DNA of 64,000 nucleotides from Bryobacterales bacterium KBS 96 (GTDB lineage: Bacteria > Acidobacteriota > Terriglobia > Bryobacterales > Bryobacteraceae): positions 4,703,357 to 4,767,356 of the forward strand of contig KB906767.1 in NCBI GenBank assembly GCA_000381625.1, in the 5' to 3' direction. Below the pieces are notes generated by a model that was not told where the DNA came from, did no database searches, and saw only the letters and a list, made by a program, of their open reading frames with translations. Positions 8,563 to 17,301 of the stretch are shown here, in pieces (the stretch's first letter is position 1; every line of letters starts with the position of its first letter). The position numbers and the translations under genes were made by a program.

Positions 8563-9321
8563 TTAGTCCTCGGAGTAACTCCAGCGGAACGATTTTACTC
8601 GTTCAAGAGATCGTATACCCAGATCGAGCAGCAATCCAATAATGCCGATCAGAACCATTCCGGCAACCACGAGGTCGTAACGGTTGCCGGCGTTGCGCGC
8701 ATCGATAATCAAAAAGCCAAGCCCGGAATTCACTGCGATCATCTCGGCCGCCACGACAACCAACCAGGCGATCCCTAAGGTAATCCGCAAACCAACAATC
8801 AGTTGTGGAACGACCGCCGGATACAAAACGCGGTAGACGAGATCGACCCGTCTCAGACCGAAGTTGCGGCCCACATCTATATAGACGGCGGGAATGCTCT
8901 GAACCGCATTAATAGCCGTCAGCAACAACGGGAGAAAGCAGCCCAGGAAGATAAGAAATACGGCGGCCAAGTCGCCTACCCCGAACCACAAAATCGCAAT
9001 CGGGATCCAGGCGAGTGGAGAAATGGGCCGAAGAATCTGAATGACCGGATTGAATGCCATTTCCACCCTGCGCGACCAGCCGATTGCGAGTCCAAGGGGA
9101 ACGGCCAAAACAACAGCCAAAACATAACCCCATGTGACTCGGAAAAGCGACGCGACCACATACTTCAAAAGAAGTCCGTGCTGAACCAGGTCGGCGATGC
9201 CGCCAACCACTTCCACCGGAGTGGGCAAAAGGTGAACGGTATGCCGGCTAATTGCAATTTGCCAGACCGAAAGCAGAACACCTATGAAGGCGACCGGCCG
9301 AAGCCAGACAAACAGGTTCAA
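8563..9321 (-). CDS. ABC transporter permease, TauC/SsuC/NrtB type (second copy)
   Basis: A permease paralogous to the one at 6993, first in the operon. The open frame extends to 9609, but the first 90 or so residues look non-coding and would run into the divergent Crp/Fnr gene, so I place the start at the TTG at 9321, giving about 252 residues, the normal family length, beginning just before the first membrane helix. No strong ribosome site supports this exact codon; an upstream TTG near 9375 is an alternative. A -10-like TATACT lies at 9388-9393. Two non-identical permeases suggest a heterodimeric channel, whereas this family usually uses a homodimer. Confidence 0.75.
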   Translation of the reverse strand: MNLFVWLRPVAFIGVLLSVWQIAISRHTVHLLPTPVEVVGGIADLVQHGLLLKYVVASLFRVTWGYVLAVVLAVPLGLAIGWSRRVEMAFNPVIQILRPISPLAWIPIAILWFGVGDLAAVFLIFLGCFLPLLLTAINAVQSIPAVYIDVGRNFGLRRVDLVYRVLYPAVVPQLIVGLRITLGIAWLVVVAAEMIAVNSGLGFLIIDARNAGNRYDLVVAGMVLIGIIGLLLDLGIRSLERVKSFRWSYSED

Positions 9322-9387
9322 AACGCTCGGCCTGTTTGCATCTAGTATTTTAATGTTAGTTAGTGAAGGGCGATTAAGCAAAGCAGA

Positions 9388-9423
9388 AGTATATCGTAAA
9401 TAGTCCTTGCCGCAAATGGCAAG
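9388..9423 (-). promoter_or_regulatory. Promoter region of the ABC operon with Crp-spaced palindrome
   Basis: On the minus strand CTTGCC-N6-GGCAAG forms a perfect 6-bp inverted repeat (9406-9423). Its core TTGCC-N6-GGCAA has the 16-bp geometry of Crp-family sites. A -10-like TATACT follows at 9393-9388, so the palindrome would overlap the -35 region of the ABC operon. The divergent gene at 9562 encodes a Crp/Fnr regulator, the obvious candidate to bind it. Binding is inferred. Confidence 0.45.
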
Positions 9424-9561
9424 ATACTTGTACGTATGGACCTTATCGCCGGCCGCGAAACCGGCTTGCTTCAAAGTTCTTTCAGGTTTGCGACGATGGT
9501 CTAGTGAGTTTGGCGGGCCAAGTGTACTGCACGGCTTCTCCCAAACCGATTTACCCCTGAA

Positions 9562-10266
9562 ATGATTCCAAAAAAACAGGCAATTGTCGCCACTCTCAAA
9601 TCGACGCAACTATTTTCCGCTTTGGACAACTCCGAAATCGGTTCCTTCGCCGAGCGGACATCGATTCGGCGCTTCGCCCCCGGCGAACTGTTGTTTGCCG
9701 AAGGAGAGCCGTGTGCCGGCTTGTACGTGGTGATCTCGGGGCGAGTGCGTATCTTTAAAACCTCGCCCAGTGGCCGGGAGCAGGTGTTGACGATTGAGGG
9801 TCCAGGGGGCTCGATTGCCGAACTGCCCGTCTTCGACGGCGGAGCCTATCCCGCATCGGCCGCCGCTGTCGACGAATCGCAGCTACTCTTCGTCTCTCGC
9901 GATGATTTCCGTGCGTACTGCCTGGAGCATCCGCAAGTTGCGCTGAAAGTAATAGAAGTAGTGGGCGCTCGCCTCCGGAGGTTGGTTGGGATCATTGAAG
10001 AGCTCTCATTCACGACTCTGCGGCACCGGCTGATTTCGTGGCTCCTCCGCGAAGCGGACGCGCGCGGGCGAGTGTACGAGACCGGAACTGTTTTCGAACT
10101 CGATATCAGTCACCAGGAGCTTGCCGCACGTATTGGCACCGTTCGCGAACTCGTTTCTCGAAATATGGCGCGCCTACAGGCGCAAGGCTTCATCCAGGTG
10201 CAAGGTCATGAGGTCACGATTCTCGATCGAGAAGGACTGGAAGCCGATTTGGCCTCTGCCTTATAA
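9562..10266 (+). CDS. Crp/Fnr-family transcriptional regulator
   Basis: A 234-residue regulator with an N-terminal cyclic-nucleotide-binding-type beta-barrel (from LFSALDNSEIGSFAERTSIR to about 120), a long dimerisation helix and a C-terminal winged helix-turn-helix whose recognition part reads GTVRELVSRNMARLQAQG. It lacks the N-terminal cysteines of oxygen-sensing FNR, which fits the DNR/NnrR-like groups that sense NO through haem, or Crp-like regulators. It lies divergent from the ABC operon and just upstream of ric and an nnrS-like gene, so a nitrosative-stress role is the best inference. The ligand is not visible in sequence. Confidence 0.85.
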   Translation: MIPKKQAIVATLKSTQLFSALDNSEIGSFAERTSIRRFAPGELLFAEGEPCAGLYVVISGRVRIFKTSPSGREQVLTIEGPGGSIAELPVFDGGAYPASAAAVDESQLLFVSRDDFRAYCLEHPQVALKVIEVVGARLRRLVGIIEELSFTTLRHRLISWLLREADARGRVYETGTVFELDISHQELAARIGTVRELVSRNMARLQAQGFIQVQGHEVTILDREGLEADLASAL

Positions 10267-10281
10267 ACTTTCAGTTCACCG

Positions 10282-10295
10282 GTGACTAAAGTCAC
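10282..10295 (+). promoter_or_regulatory. Fnr/DNR-type palindrome upstream of ric
   Basis: GTGAC-TAAA-GTCAC is a perfect inverted repeat with the 5-4-5 spacing of Fnr/DNR/NnrR boxes (TTGAT-N4-ATCAA type), 47 bp before the ric start and 16 bp after the regulator stop. It is placed to control ric and the nnrS-like gene. Caution: the apex CTAAAG resembles that of the hairpin elements at 38276, so it could be a member of that repeat class. Confidence 0.5.
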
Positions 10296-10341
10296 TGCCG
10301 GACCCGCTCTGCCGCTCTAACTTGAAAGCGGAGGTGAGGCC

Positions 10342-11064
10342 ATGACTCTTGATTCCACTCGGACGGTTCGCGAAATAGTACAGCAATATCCGGCGGCGGT
10401 TCCTGTTTTCGAGGCACTCGGCATCGACTATTGCTGCGGCGGAACCAAATCTCTCGAAGACGCTTGCGAGAAACAACAGGTCCCGTTGAGCAAGGCGTTG
10501 AAAGATCTCGGCGATGCACTGATTGTTCGGCCCGGGAAAGATGACGAGCATTGGACGACATCGACGCTTAGTGAATTGACGGCTTACATCGTCGAGCAGC
10601 ATCATGCCCGCGCCAAGCGTGAGTTGCCCCGGCTCGTGGCATTAGCGGCCAAGGTGCACCTCAGGCATGGGCATATGCACCCGGAGCTGCATCAACTTTG
10701 CGAACTTGTCGACGCCTTGCGGTCCGAGATGTCGCCTCACATGCTGAAAGAAGAGCAGGTGCTCTTCCCGCGCTTAAGCGCGATGGAACAGGCAGCCCGC
10801 AACGGAACAGCTTTGGAGCCGGCGTTCTTTGGCGCGTTGATTAACCCGATTCGCCATATGATGAGCGATCACGACGACACAGGCGAGTTGCTCAGATCCA
10901 TCCGTAGGCTGACCCATGATTACAAACTGCCGGACGACGCCTGCATGAGCTATCAATCGCTCTATCAAGGTCTGAGCGATTTTGAGAAAGATACGCATTT
11001 GCACATTCATCTTGAGAACAACATTTTGTTCCCTCGGGCGCTCGAATTCGAGAAGGCGCACTAG
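10342..11064 (+). CDS. ric: Iron-sulfur cluster repair di-iron protein (RIC/ScdA/YtfE family)
   Basis: A 240-residue cytoplasmic protein that restores iron-sulfur clusters damaged by nitric oxide and oxidants. The N-terminal ScdA_N domain carries the family motif GIDYCCGG (Cys31, Cys32), and the C-terminal part is a haemerythrin-like four-helix bundle with the iron-ligand histidines and glutamates in VEQHHARAK, PHMLKEEQVLFPRL, MSDHDDTGELL and HIHLENNILFPRA. Length matches the family (about 220-240). GGAGG precedes the ATG. It lies between the Crp/Fnr gene and the nnrS-like gene (9 bp gap), a typical NO-response arrangement. Confidence 0.93.
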   Translation: MTLDSTRTVREIVQQYPAAVPVFEALGIDYCCGGTKSLEDACEKQQVPLSKALKDLGDALIVRPGKDDEHWTTSTLSELTAYIVEQHHARAKRELPRLVALAAKVHLRHGHMHPELHQLCELVDALRSEMSPHMLKEEQVLFPRLSAMEQAARNGTALEPAFFGALINPIRHMMSDHDDTGELLRSIRRLTHDYKLPDDACMSYQSLYQGLSDFEKDTHLHIHLENNILFPRALEFEKAH

Positions 11065-11073
11065 AGGACAGCG

Positions 11074-12402
11074 ATGCAAACCGGAATCCCGGTAGAGCCG
11101 GCCGCCCAGCAAGCTATCTCGCGAGAAAAAGCGCTGCAGAAACTGGTGACGGCGTTTATCGGTACGGGTTTGCTGTTTCTGGTGCTGCCGGGTACGTTTC
11201 TAGGTGTATGGAATCTGATCGCGATTAGTGACCGCCATGCGGCCCACTCGCTGGTTGCCTCCTGGATTCAGGCGCACGGGCAAGCGCAGATTTTCGGGTG
11301 GATCGGCGCCTTCGTCATCGGGATCGGGTTTTATTCGCTATCCAAAATGGGGCGGCTTATGCCGTTTGCGATTAGCCGTGGATGGCAGAGTTGGGGATTG
11401 TGGACCGCGGGCGTCAGCGTGCGCTGGGCGACAGGCGTTTATGGATGGCAGTGGCGGATTATGCTTCCGTTCTCCGTAGCTCTTGAATTAGCGGGGTTTC
11501 TCATCTTCTTCTTAACGGTGCGGCAGCACAAATCGCAGCACGCCGGCGATGGATCCCCGAAACCACGCCGTCTGGAAGTGTGGATGCGCCTGGTGATTGC
11601 CTCCACATTCGCCTTCCTGCTATCCCTGCTGTTGAACGTCGGAGCAGCGATCTACGTTTCCATGCATGAAACCACGCCGGCCATGCCGCCGGCGATCGAT
11701 GAACGCTTTTTGCTGCTAGCGGGGTGGGGGTTCCTCGTTGTGTCCGTGTGGGGATTCAATGCTCGCTGGCTGCCGATCTTCCTTGGTCTGCCACATCCGA
11801 ATGAGCGTGGACTCCTGGCCGCCCTTGCCACCTTGACGGCTGGGTTGATTGCGGGAATGGCCGGAGCGTTCACCCTATGCGCGCTATTCCTGGTTGCCGC
11901 ATCGTTGCTGGCGATCTGGGCTCTTCATATTTTCCAGCACAGCGTTCAGCCGCCCAAATTGCAGGGCATACATCCCAGCTTTCCTTATTTTGTGCGGGGA
12001 GCCTATGTTTGGCTGCTTGTCGCGGCAATTCTGGGAGTGTGCGCTTCCATGCTCGACACGAATGGCGGTATTGTCGGCGCTTCGCGCCATGCGCTGACGG
12101 TCGGCTTTCTCGCCACCATGGTGTTTTCCATTGGCCAACGAATCTTGCCGGCATTCTGCGGCATGCATGTTCTGTTTAGTAAGCGACTCATGTTTGGATC
12201 GCTATTTATGCTAACCATCGGCTGTCTGCTGCGAGTCGCCTCCGAGATCCCGGCGTATGAGCACAACGTGGCCATCGCCTGGCGGATTCTTCCAGTTTCC
12301 GCAGCCGTCGAATTGGCGGCAGTGCTGTTGTTTGTAACGAACCTGGTGGTCACGTTATTGCGTCCTCCCGCTCATTTATTGGCTCCGAAGGCTACTCAAT
12401 AG
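11074..12402 (+). CDS. nnrS: NnrS-like multi-helix membrane protein (NO response)
   Basis: A 442-residue integral membrane protein with about 11-12 predicted helices. The block WIQAHGQAQIFGWIGAFVIG, with the histidine in the second helix, matches the NnrS haem-copper family, and further conserved histidines occur in SRHALTVGFLATMVFSIGQR. NnrS proteins protect against nitrosative stress, limiting formation of iron-nitrosyl complexes. It follows ric by 9 bp and is probably co-transcribed with it. The 34-bp gap to the convergent kdpC shows no clear terminator. The family call is by motif and context; residue-level function is not proven. Confidence 0.8.
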   Translation: MQTGIPVEPAAQQAISREKALQKLVTAFIGTGLLFLVLPGTFLGVWNLIAISDRHAAHSLVASWIQAHGQAQIFGWIGAFVIGIGFYSLSKMGRLMPFAISRGWQSWGLWTAGVSVRWATGVYGWQWRIMLPFSVALELAGFLIFFLTVRQHKSQHAGDGSPKPRRLEVWMRLVIASTFAFLLSLLLNVGAAIYVSMHETTPAMPPAIDERFLLLAGWGFLVVSVWGFNARWLPIFLGLPHPNERGLLAALATLTAGLIAGMAGAFTLCALFLVAASLLAIWALHIFQHSVQPPKLQGIHPSFPYFVRGAYVWLLVAAILGVCASMLDTNGGIVGASRHALTVGFLATMVFSIGQRILPAFCGMHVLFSKRLMFGSLFMLTIGCLLRVASEIPAYEHNVAIAWRILPVSAAVELAAVLLFVTNLVVTLLRPPAHLLAPKATQ

Positions 12403-12436
12403 ATCCAGCTCTGGTATGAGTTGAATATAAAGGCTG

Positions 12437-13018
12437 CTACCGAACAGGCCATTGCCGGTCGAGCGCTAGGTTCAGTTCCAGTACATTGACGCGGGGCTCG
12501 CCTAGAAATCCGAAGCGGCGCTTCTCTATGTTTCGGGTAACCAGTGCGCGGACTTGATCCACTGCTATTCGGCGAGCTGCCGCAACCCGCGCCGATTGTG
12601 CTTCAGCGTTAGCCATGCTGATTTCGGGATCGAGCCCGCTGCCTGAAGCTGCCAGCGCGTCTGCTGGAATGGCGCCTCTGAACTGCGGGTTCTCTTTTCG
12701 GAACTGCTCCGCCGCCGTTTTCACCCGCTCGAACAATTTCAGGCTCGTCGGGCCGACATTCGAGCCTTGAGAGGCGGTGGCATCGTACCCGTCATTTCCG
12801 GCGGCCGAAGGGCGAGGCTGGAAATAACGTGCCCTAGTGAAGCTCTGGCCGATCAATTGAGAGCCGATCACCCGGCCATCGCGCAGAATGAGACTTCCAT
12901 CTGCTTTGTCTTTGAATAGAACCTGGCAAATGCCGGTGATGACTACCGGATAAATTAAACCGGTCAGGATTGTCAAAAACAGCGTCATTCGAAACGCCGG
13001 GCCGAAGTGCTTGAGCAT
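12437..13018 (-). CDS. kdpC: Potassium-transporting ATPase subunit KdpC
   Basis: A 193-residue single-span inner-membrane subunit that raises ATP affinity of the KdpFABC pump. It shows the N-terminal helix (MTLFLTILTGLIYPVVITG), the family motif GSQLIGQSFTRARYFQPRPS, and GSGLDPEISMANAEAQ towards the C-terminus. AAGGAGGAG lies 7 nt before the ATG. It is the last gene of the kdp operon, 16 bp after kdpB. Length matches E. coli KdpC (190). Confidence 0.97.
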   Translation of the reverse strand: MLKHFGPAFRMTLFLTILTGLIYPVVITGICQVLFKDKADGSLILRDGRVIGSQLIGQSFTRARYFQPRPSAAGNDGYDATASQGSNVGPTSLKLFERVKTAAEQFRKENPQFRGAIPADALAASGSGLDPEISMANAEAQSARVAAARRIAVDQVRALVTRNIEKRRFGFLGEPRVNVLELNLALDRQWPVR

Positions 13019-13034
13019 GGGCGGCTCCTCCTTT

Positions 13035-15149
13035 TCATGCGAGATGCAACAGCGCTAGTAGTTGATCGATGGCCCAGATGCCGGGGAATGGCGCAATGAT
13101 GCCTCCGATGCCATAGATCAGAATGTTGCGGCGCAATAGCGCGGCCGCCCCGATGGGGCGATACTTGACGCCACGCAATGCAAGCGGAACCAGCGCAATG
13201 ATGATCAAGGCATTGAAGATCACGGCAGCCAGCACCGCGCTTCTTGGCGTATGCAATCCCATGATGTTGAACTGGGCGAGCGCCGGATAAGTGGCCATGA
13301 ACATAGCCGGGATGATCGCGAAGTACTTGGCTACGTCGTTTGCGATGGAAAACGTCGTGAGGGCCCCGCGAGTAATCAAGAGCTGCTTGCCAATCGCGAC
13401 GACCTCGACGAGTTTCGTTGGGTTGCTGTCCAGGTCCACCATGTTGCCGGCTTCTTTCGCGGCCATGGTTCCGGTATTCATCGCAAGGCCGACATCCGCC
13501 TGCGCAAGCGCCGGAGCGTCATTTGTGCCGTCTCCGGTCATCGCGACCAGGCGTCCTTCCGCCTGCTCACGCTTGATGTATTCCAGCTTATCGGCGGGCG
13601 TCGCCTGCGCCAGAAAGTCGTCAACTCCGGCTTCGGCGGCGATTGCGGCGGCCGTCAACGGATTATCGCCCGTAATCATGACGGACCGGATGCCCATCGC
13701 TCGAAGCTGAGCGATACGCTCCTTCATTCCACCTTTTACGATGTCTTTCAAATGGACGATGCCGAGCAGCTTCGATCCATCGGCGACGGCGAGCGGCGTG
13801 CCGCCCATCCGCGATATGCGATCGGCAGTTTCCTGAAAGCTTTTCGGGATGACGCCGCCAAGATCTCGAACGAAGCTCTCAATCGCCTGAGAGGCGCCCT
13901 TTCGAAGAGTTCTGCCGTCGATATTCACTCCACTCATTCGCGTGTATGCGGAGAATGGGATGAATTGCGCTTCGTGATCTGCAACTTGGCGCCCTCTCAG
14001 ACCATATTTCTCCTTTGATAGGACTACGATCGAACGGCCTTCGGGTGTTTCATCGGCGAGGCTGGAGAGTTGCGCGGCGTCGGCAAGCTCCAGTTCATCA
14101 ATCCCGGCGAATGGAATCAATTCCACGGCCTGCCGGTTGCCAAGCGTGATTGTTCCTGTCTTGTCGAGCAGCAATGTGTTGATATCGCCCGACGCCTCAA
14201 CCGCTTTGCCGCTCATCGCGAGGACGTTATCCTGCATCACGCGGTCCATTCCTGCGATCCCGATCGCCGAAAGCAAGCCCCCGATTGTAGTCGGGATGAG
14301 ACACACCAACAAGGAGACCAGCACCGCAATCGTTGGGACGGCGCCGGTCCCCGCCGACCGCACGGAATATAGCGCGAAGGGATGCAGGGTGGCGACAGCG
14401 AGCAGGAAAATCAGCGTCAGGCCCGCGATGAGAATGTTCAAAGCGATTTCGTTTGGCGTTTTCTGGCGCTCAGCGCCTTCCACCAGAGCGATCATTCGAT
14501 CGAGAAATGTTTCTCCCGGATTCGATGTGATCCGGATCCGGATGTGATCCGAAAGAACCTTTGTGCCTCCGGTCACGGCGCTCCGGTCGCCTCCGGATTC
14601 CCGGATGACCGGCGCACTTTCGCCGGTGATGACGGATTCATCCACGGTTGCGATACCGTCCACGACCTCGCCGTCTCCTGGAATGAGGTCGCCGGCTTCA
14701 GCGAGGACGACGTCGCCCACACGTAATTGTGAGGCCGGCACGATTTCGATTTGTCCACCGGCAAAAAATCGCTTGGCCACTGCGTCGGTTTTTGTTTTTC
14801 GCAGCGCGTCGGCCTGAGCCTTCCCTCTTGCTTCGGCCATGGCTTCGGCGAAATTTGCGAACAACACGGTAATCCACAGCCAGAGCGAAATCTGAAATTT
14901 GAATCCGAGGAGACCCCGTCCCGCAATGGCGTCTCTGAGGAAGAACAGTGTGACCAAAGCGGCGCCCACCTCAACCACAAACATTACGGGGTTCTTGGCG
15001 AGCTTGAGAGGATTCAGCTTCAAAAATGAATCCTTGGTTGCGCGCCGCAGAATCTCCGGATCGAAAAGCGGACGGGAACGGCGGAGTTTTTGTGGCAGAA
15101 GCGAAGGCGTCTGGATGGGCGCCGGCATTTGAGCGGTTGTCGCCATCAT
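13035..15149 (-). CDS. kdpB: Potassium-transporting ATPase ATP-binding subunit KdpB
   Basis: A 704-residue P-type ATPase catalytic subunit. The phosphorylated aspartate is D329 in DKTGTIT; the actuator-domain TGES motif is at 175-178 and its serine corresponds to the inhibitory phosphorylation site known in E. coli KdpB. The hinge motif [16 protein letters not shown] is present. It begins directly after the kdpA stop (ATG at 15147-15149, stop at 15150-15152), indicating translational coupling. Full length and no missing residues noted. Confidence 0.97.
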   Translation of the reverse strand: MMATTAQMPAPIQTPSLLPQKLRRSRPLFDPEILRRATKDSFLKLNPLKLAKNPVMFVVEVGAALVTLFFLRDAIAGRGLLGFKFQISLWLWITVLFANFAEAMAEARGKAQADALRKTKTDAVAKRFFAGGQIEIVPASQLRVGDVVLAEAGDLIPGDGEVVDGIATVDESVITGESAPVIRESGGDRSAVTGGTKVLSDHIRIRITSNPGETFLDRMIALVEGAERQKTPNEIALNILIAGLTLIFLLAVATLHPFALYSVRSAGTGAVPTIAVLVSLLVCLIPTTIGGLLSAIGIAGMDRVMQDNVLAMSGKAVEASGDINTLLLDKTGTITLGNRQAVELIPFAGIDELELADAAQLSSLADETPEGRSIVVLSKEKYGLRGRQVADHEAQFIPFSAYTRMSGVNIDGRTLRKGASQAIESFVRDLGGVIPKSFQETADRISRMGGTPLAVADGSKLLGIVHLKDIVKGGMKERIAQLRAMGIRSVMITGDNPLTAAAIAAEAGVDDFLAQATPADKLEYIKREQAEGRLVAMTGDGTNDAPALAQADVGLAMNTGTMAAKEAGNMVDLDSNPTKLVEVVAIGKQLLITRGALTTFSIANDVAKYFAIIPAMFMATYPALAQFNIMGLHTPRSAVLAAVIFNALIIIALVPLALRGVKYRPIGAAALLRRNILIYGIGGIIAPFPGIWAIDQLLALLHLA

Positions 15150-16979
15150 TCAAACTCCCAAAATCGGGAACAGCAGGAAGGAAAATAGCTTTCCCTGGTT
15201 CATCAGGAACTGCTCGACGATCGGCCCCAAGGCCAACGCCGGGAAAAAGGTAAGAGCTCCGACCAGCAGCACCGTGCCCACAAGAAGCCCCACAAACATC
15301 GGACCGTGAGTAGGCAGAGTGCCGGCGGAAGTAGGCGTCCTCTTCTTTGCGGCGAGGCTTCCGGCCGCCGCGAGCAATGGAATCAAAAACAAAAATCGCC
15401 CGATCAGCATCGCTAAGCCGATCGTGAGGTTGTACCACGGCGTATTCACGTTGATTCCGCCAAACGCGCTGCCATTGTTGCCCGCCCCGCTCGTGTAGGC
15501 GTACAGAATCTCGCTGAATCCGTGAGCCCCGGAATTGGCGACATTGGCTGCGGCAGGCCCCGGAGGATTCCAGTAGCTTCGCGCCACCGGTTGGCCCGTT
15601 GCGCCTTTGCCGGGGGAGGGAAACGAAACAATGGACGAAATCGCGGAAAACACCAGAATGCTAAATGCGGTGGATAGCAGGGCGATCATCGCCATCTTCA
15701 CTTCTTTCTGCCCGATTTTCTTTCCGATGTATTCAGGCGTCCGCCCGACCATCAGGCCGGCGATAAAGACCGCGAGAATCGCGTAAAGCAGAATGCCGTA
15801 CAAACCCGCGCCGGTTCCGCCGAATATCACTTCTCCCGTTTGGATATTGAATAGCGGCACAAGGCCGCCGAGTGGCGTGAAGCTGTCGTGCATCCCATTG
15901 ACGGCGCCGCAACTCGCATCCGTTGTGACGGTTGCGAACAGGGCAGACGCCGCAATGCCGAAGCGCGTTTCTTTCCCTTCCATGTTGCCGCCCGGTTGTC
16001 CTGGAGTAGCCGCCGTTTCAATCCCAAGCTTCGACAGCACAGGATTTCCCTTCTGCTCCGCCCCGTAACAGACGAGGACGCCGGCTAGAAACATCACACT
16101 GCATGCTGAGAAAATCACCCAGCCTTGTCGGCGGTCACCAACCATAACTCCAAACGTGTAAGTCAAGCCTGCCGGGATTAGAAATATCAGTACGATTTGC
16201 ACCAGGTTCGTGAGAGGCGTGGGATTCTCGAACGGGTGCGCGGAATTGGCGCCGAAAAATCCACCGCCATTCGTGCCCAGCATCTTGATTGCTTCCTGAG
16301 ACGCCACTGGCCCTTGCGGAATGATCTGTGTTGCGCCCTCGAGTGTCGTGACGTGAGTGTAGGCGTGGAAATTCTGGAGGACGCCCTGAGAGCAGAAGAA
16401 TAGAGCGGCCACAATGGAAATGGGGAGAAGAATGTACAATACCGCTCGGGTCAGATCCACCCAAAAATTTCCAATTGTGGTAACCTGCTGCCGCGCGAAG
16501 CCGCGCACAAGCGCAATTGCGACAGCGATTCCAACGGCGGCTGAGGCAAAATTCTGCACGGTGAGAGCCATCATCTGGACGAAGTAACTCAGCGTAGATT
16601 CGCCGCTGTACGCCTGCCAGTTCGTGTTCGTGACGAAACTGACGGCCGTATTGAATGCCAGATCCGGAGGCACGTTCGTGGCGGCGAATTCTTGCGGGTT
16701 GAACGGCGATAATCCTTGAAGGCGCTGCAAGAAATAGACGAACAAGAAGCTAAACGCACTAAACGCAATCAGCGCAAACGTGTAATGCGTCCAGCGCTGT
16801 TCCGCGGTTTCGTCGACTCCGGTCAGCTTATACGTCAACACTTCGAGTGGCCGGAAGATCGGATGCAGCAACGTCCTGCGCCCTTCGAACACCTTCGCCA
16901 TATGCACGCCAATGGGCTTAGCCAGCATCAGAACGACGGCGAAATAGACGGCGATTAGCAACATTCCATTGGGAGTCAT
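15150..16979 (-). CDS. kdpA: Potassium-transporting ATPase potassium-binding subunit KdpA
   Basis: A 609-residue inner-membrane channel-like subunit related to Trk/Ktr potassium transporters, with four repeated selectivity-filter regions, for example FVTNTNWQAYSGE, MLGTNGGGFFGANSAHPFEN and AYTSGAGNNGSAFGG. About ten membrane helices. It is somewhat longer than the E. coli subunit (557). It follows kdpF by 19 bp and abuts kdpB. Confidence 0.97.
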   Translation of the reverse strand: MTPNGMLLIAVYFAVVLMLAKPIGVHMAKVFEGRRTLLHPIFRPLEVLTYKLTGVDETAEQRWTHYTFALIAFSAFSFLFVYFLQRLQGLSPFNPQEFAATNVPPDLAFNTAVSFVTNTNWQAYSGESTLSYFVQMMALTVQNFASAAVGIAVAIALVRGFARQQVTTIGNFWVDLTRAVLYILLPISIVAALFFCSQGVLQNFHAYTHVTTLEGATQIIPQGPVASQEAIKMLGTNGGGFFGANSAHPFENPTPLTNLVQIVLIFLIPAGLTYTFGVMVGDRRQGWVIFSACSVMFLAGVLVCYGAEQKGNPVLSKLGIETAATPGQPGGNMEGKETRFGIAASALFATVTTDASCGAVNGMHDSFTPLGGLVPLFNIQTGEVIFGGTGAGLYGILLYAILAVFIAGLMVGRTPEYIGKKIGQKEVKMAMIALLSTAFSILVFSAISSIVSFPSPGKGATGQPVARSYWNPPGPAAANVANSGAHGFSEILYAYTSGAGNNGSAFGGINVNTPWYNLTIGLAMLIGRFLFLIPLLAAAGSLAAKKRTPTSAGTLPTHGPMFVGLLVGTVLLVGALTFFPALALGPIVEQFLMNQGKLFSFLLFPILGV

Positions 16980-16998
16980 GATTCGATAACCGCCGCTA

Positions 16999-17082
16999 TT
17001 AGAACTGCTCCGGTTTCAGAAGCGCGTAAACCAAATACGTAAACAATAGGGCAGCGGCAATTCCGCCAATGATGTAGTCCAT
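16999..17082 (-). CDS. kdpF: Small membrane subunit KdpF
   Basis: A 27-residue single-helix protein (MDYIIGGIAAALLFTYLVYA, then LLKPEQF) matching the KdpF signature YLVYAL-x3-E-x-F of the E. coli subunit, which stabilises the KdpFABC complex. It is below the size limit of usual gene finders. It starts at the ATG at 17082, ends in TAA at 16999, and lies 19 bp upstream of kdpA. Confidence 0.92.
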   Translation of the reverse strand: MDYIIGGIAAALLFTYLVYALLKPEQF

Positions 17083-17094
17083 AGTCACGTCTCT

Positions 17095-17178
17095 TCAAAG
17101 CCGGTCGCATGTCTTGATGAAAGCCCAGCACAGGGCGAAGAAGAGGAGCCCGATCAGAACGTAGAAGACATCAAGCAT
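17095..17178 (-). CDS. 27-residue membrane microprotein at the head of kdpFABC
   Basis: Reading ATG at 17178 to TGA at 17095 gives a single hydrophobic helix followed by a charged tail: MLDVFYVLIGLLFFALCWAF, then IKTCDRL. GGAG lies 8 nt before the ATG. It is 12 bp upstream of kdpF, downstream of the KdpE-type operator, and is therefore the first gene of the kdp mRNA. It is not KdpF: it lacks YLVYAL and ends in CDRL. I recall similar short frames ending in CDRL beside kdp genes elsewhere but cannot confirm this here. A role as an accessory subunit or regulator is inference. Confidence 0.7.
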   Translation of the reverse strand: MLDVFYVLIGLLFFALCWAFIKTCDRL

Positions 17179-17221
17179 TCAGTAGCTCCCGTTGAAGCTA
17201 CTTGCGAGTGTAGATATTGTT

Positions 17222-17249
17222 CATAAAAAATACATAAAGATTGCGTAAA
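17222..17249 (-). promoter_or_regulatory. KdpE-type operator: three direct repeats at 11-bp period
   Basis: On the minus strand TTTACG-N5-TTTATG-N5-TTTATG, with repeats beginning at 17249, 17238 and 17227. OmpR/PhoB-family regulators bind tandem half-sites one helical turn apart, and the E. coli KdpE site as I remember it is TTTATA-N5-TTTACA, the same pattern. It lies about 45 bp upstream of the first ORF of the kdp structural operon, in an AT-rich gap after kdpD. Confidence 0.7.
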
Positions 17250-17301
17250 AAGTACCTAAGTCGTGATGCGACGGAAGCGCGGCAAAAAACGTGATGCGAA
17301 A

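Noticed and set aside
9322-9609. N-terminal extension of the second ABC permease
   Set aside because: It would overlap the divergent Crp/Fnr gene, cross the palindrome and promoter, and add about 95 residues absent from this family.
13251-14018. Long open frame opposite kdpB
   Set aside because: Antisense shadow of a full-length KdpB; codon pattern and residue content are not protein-like.
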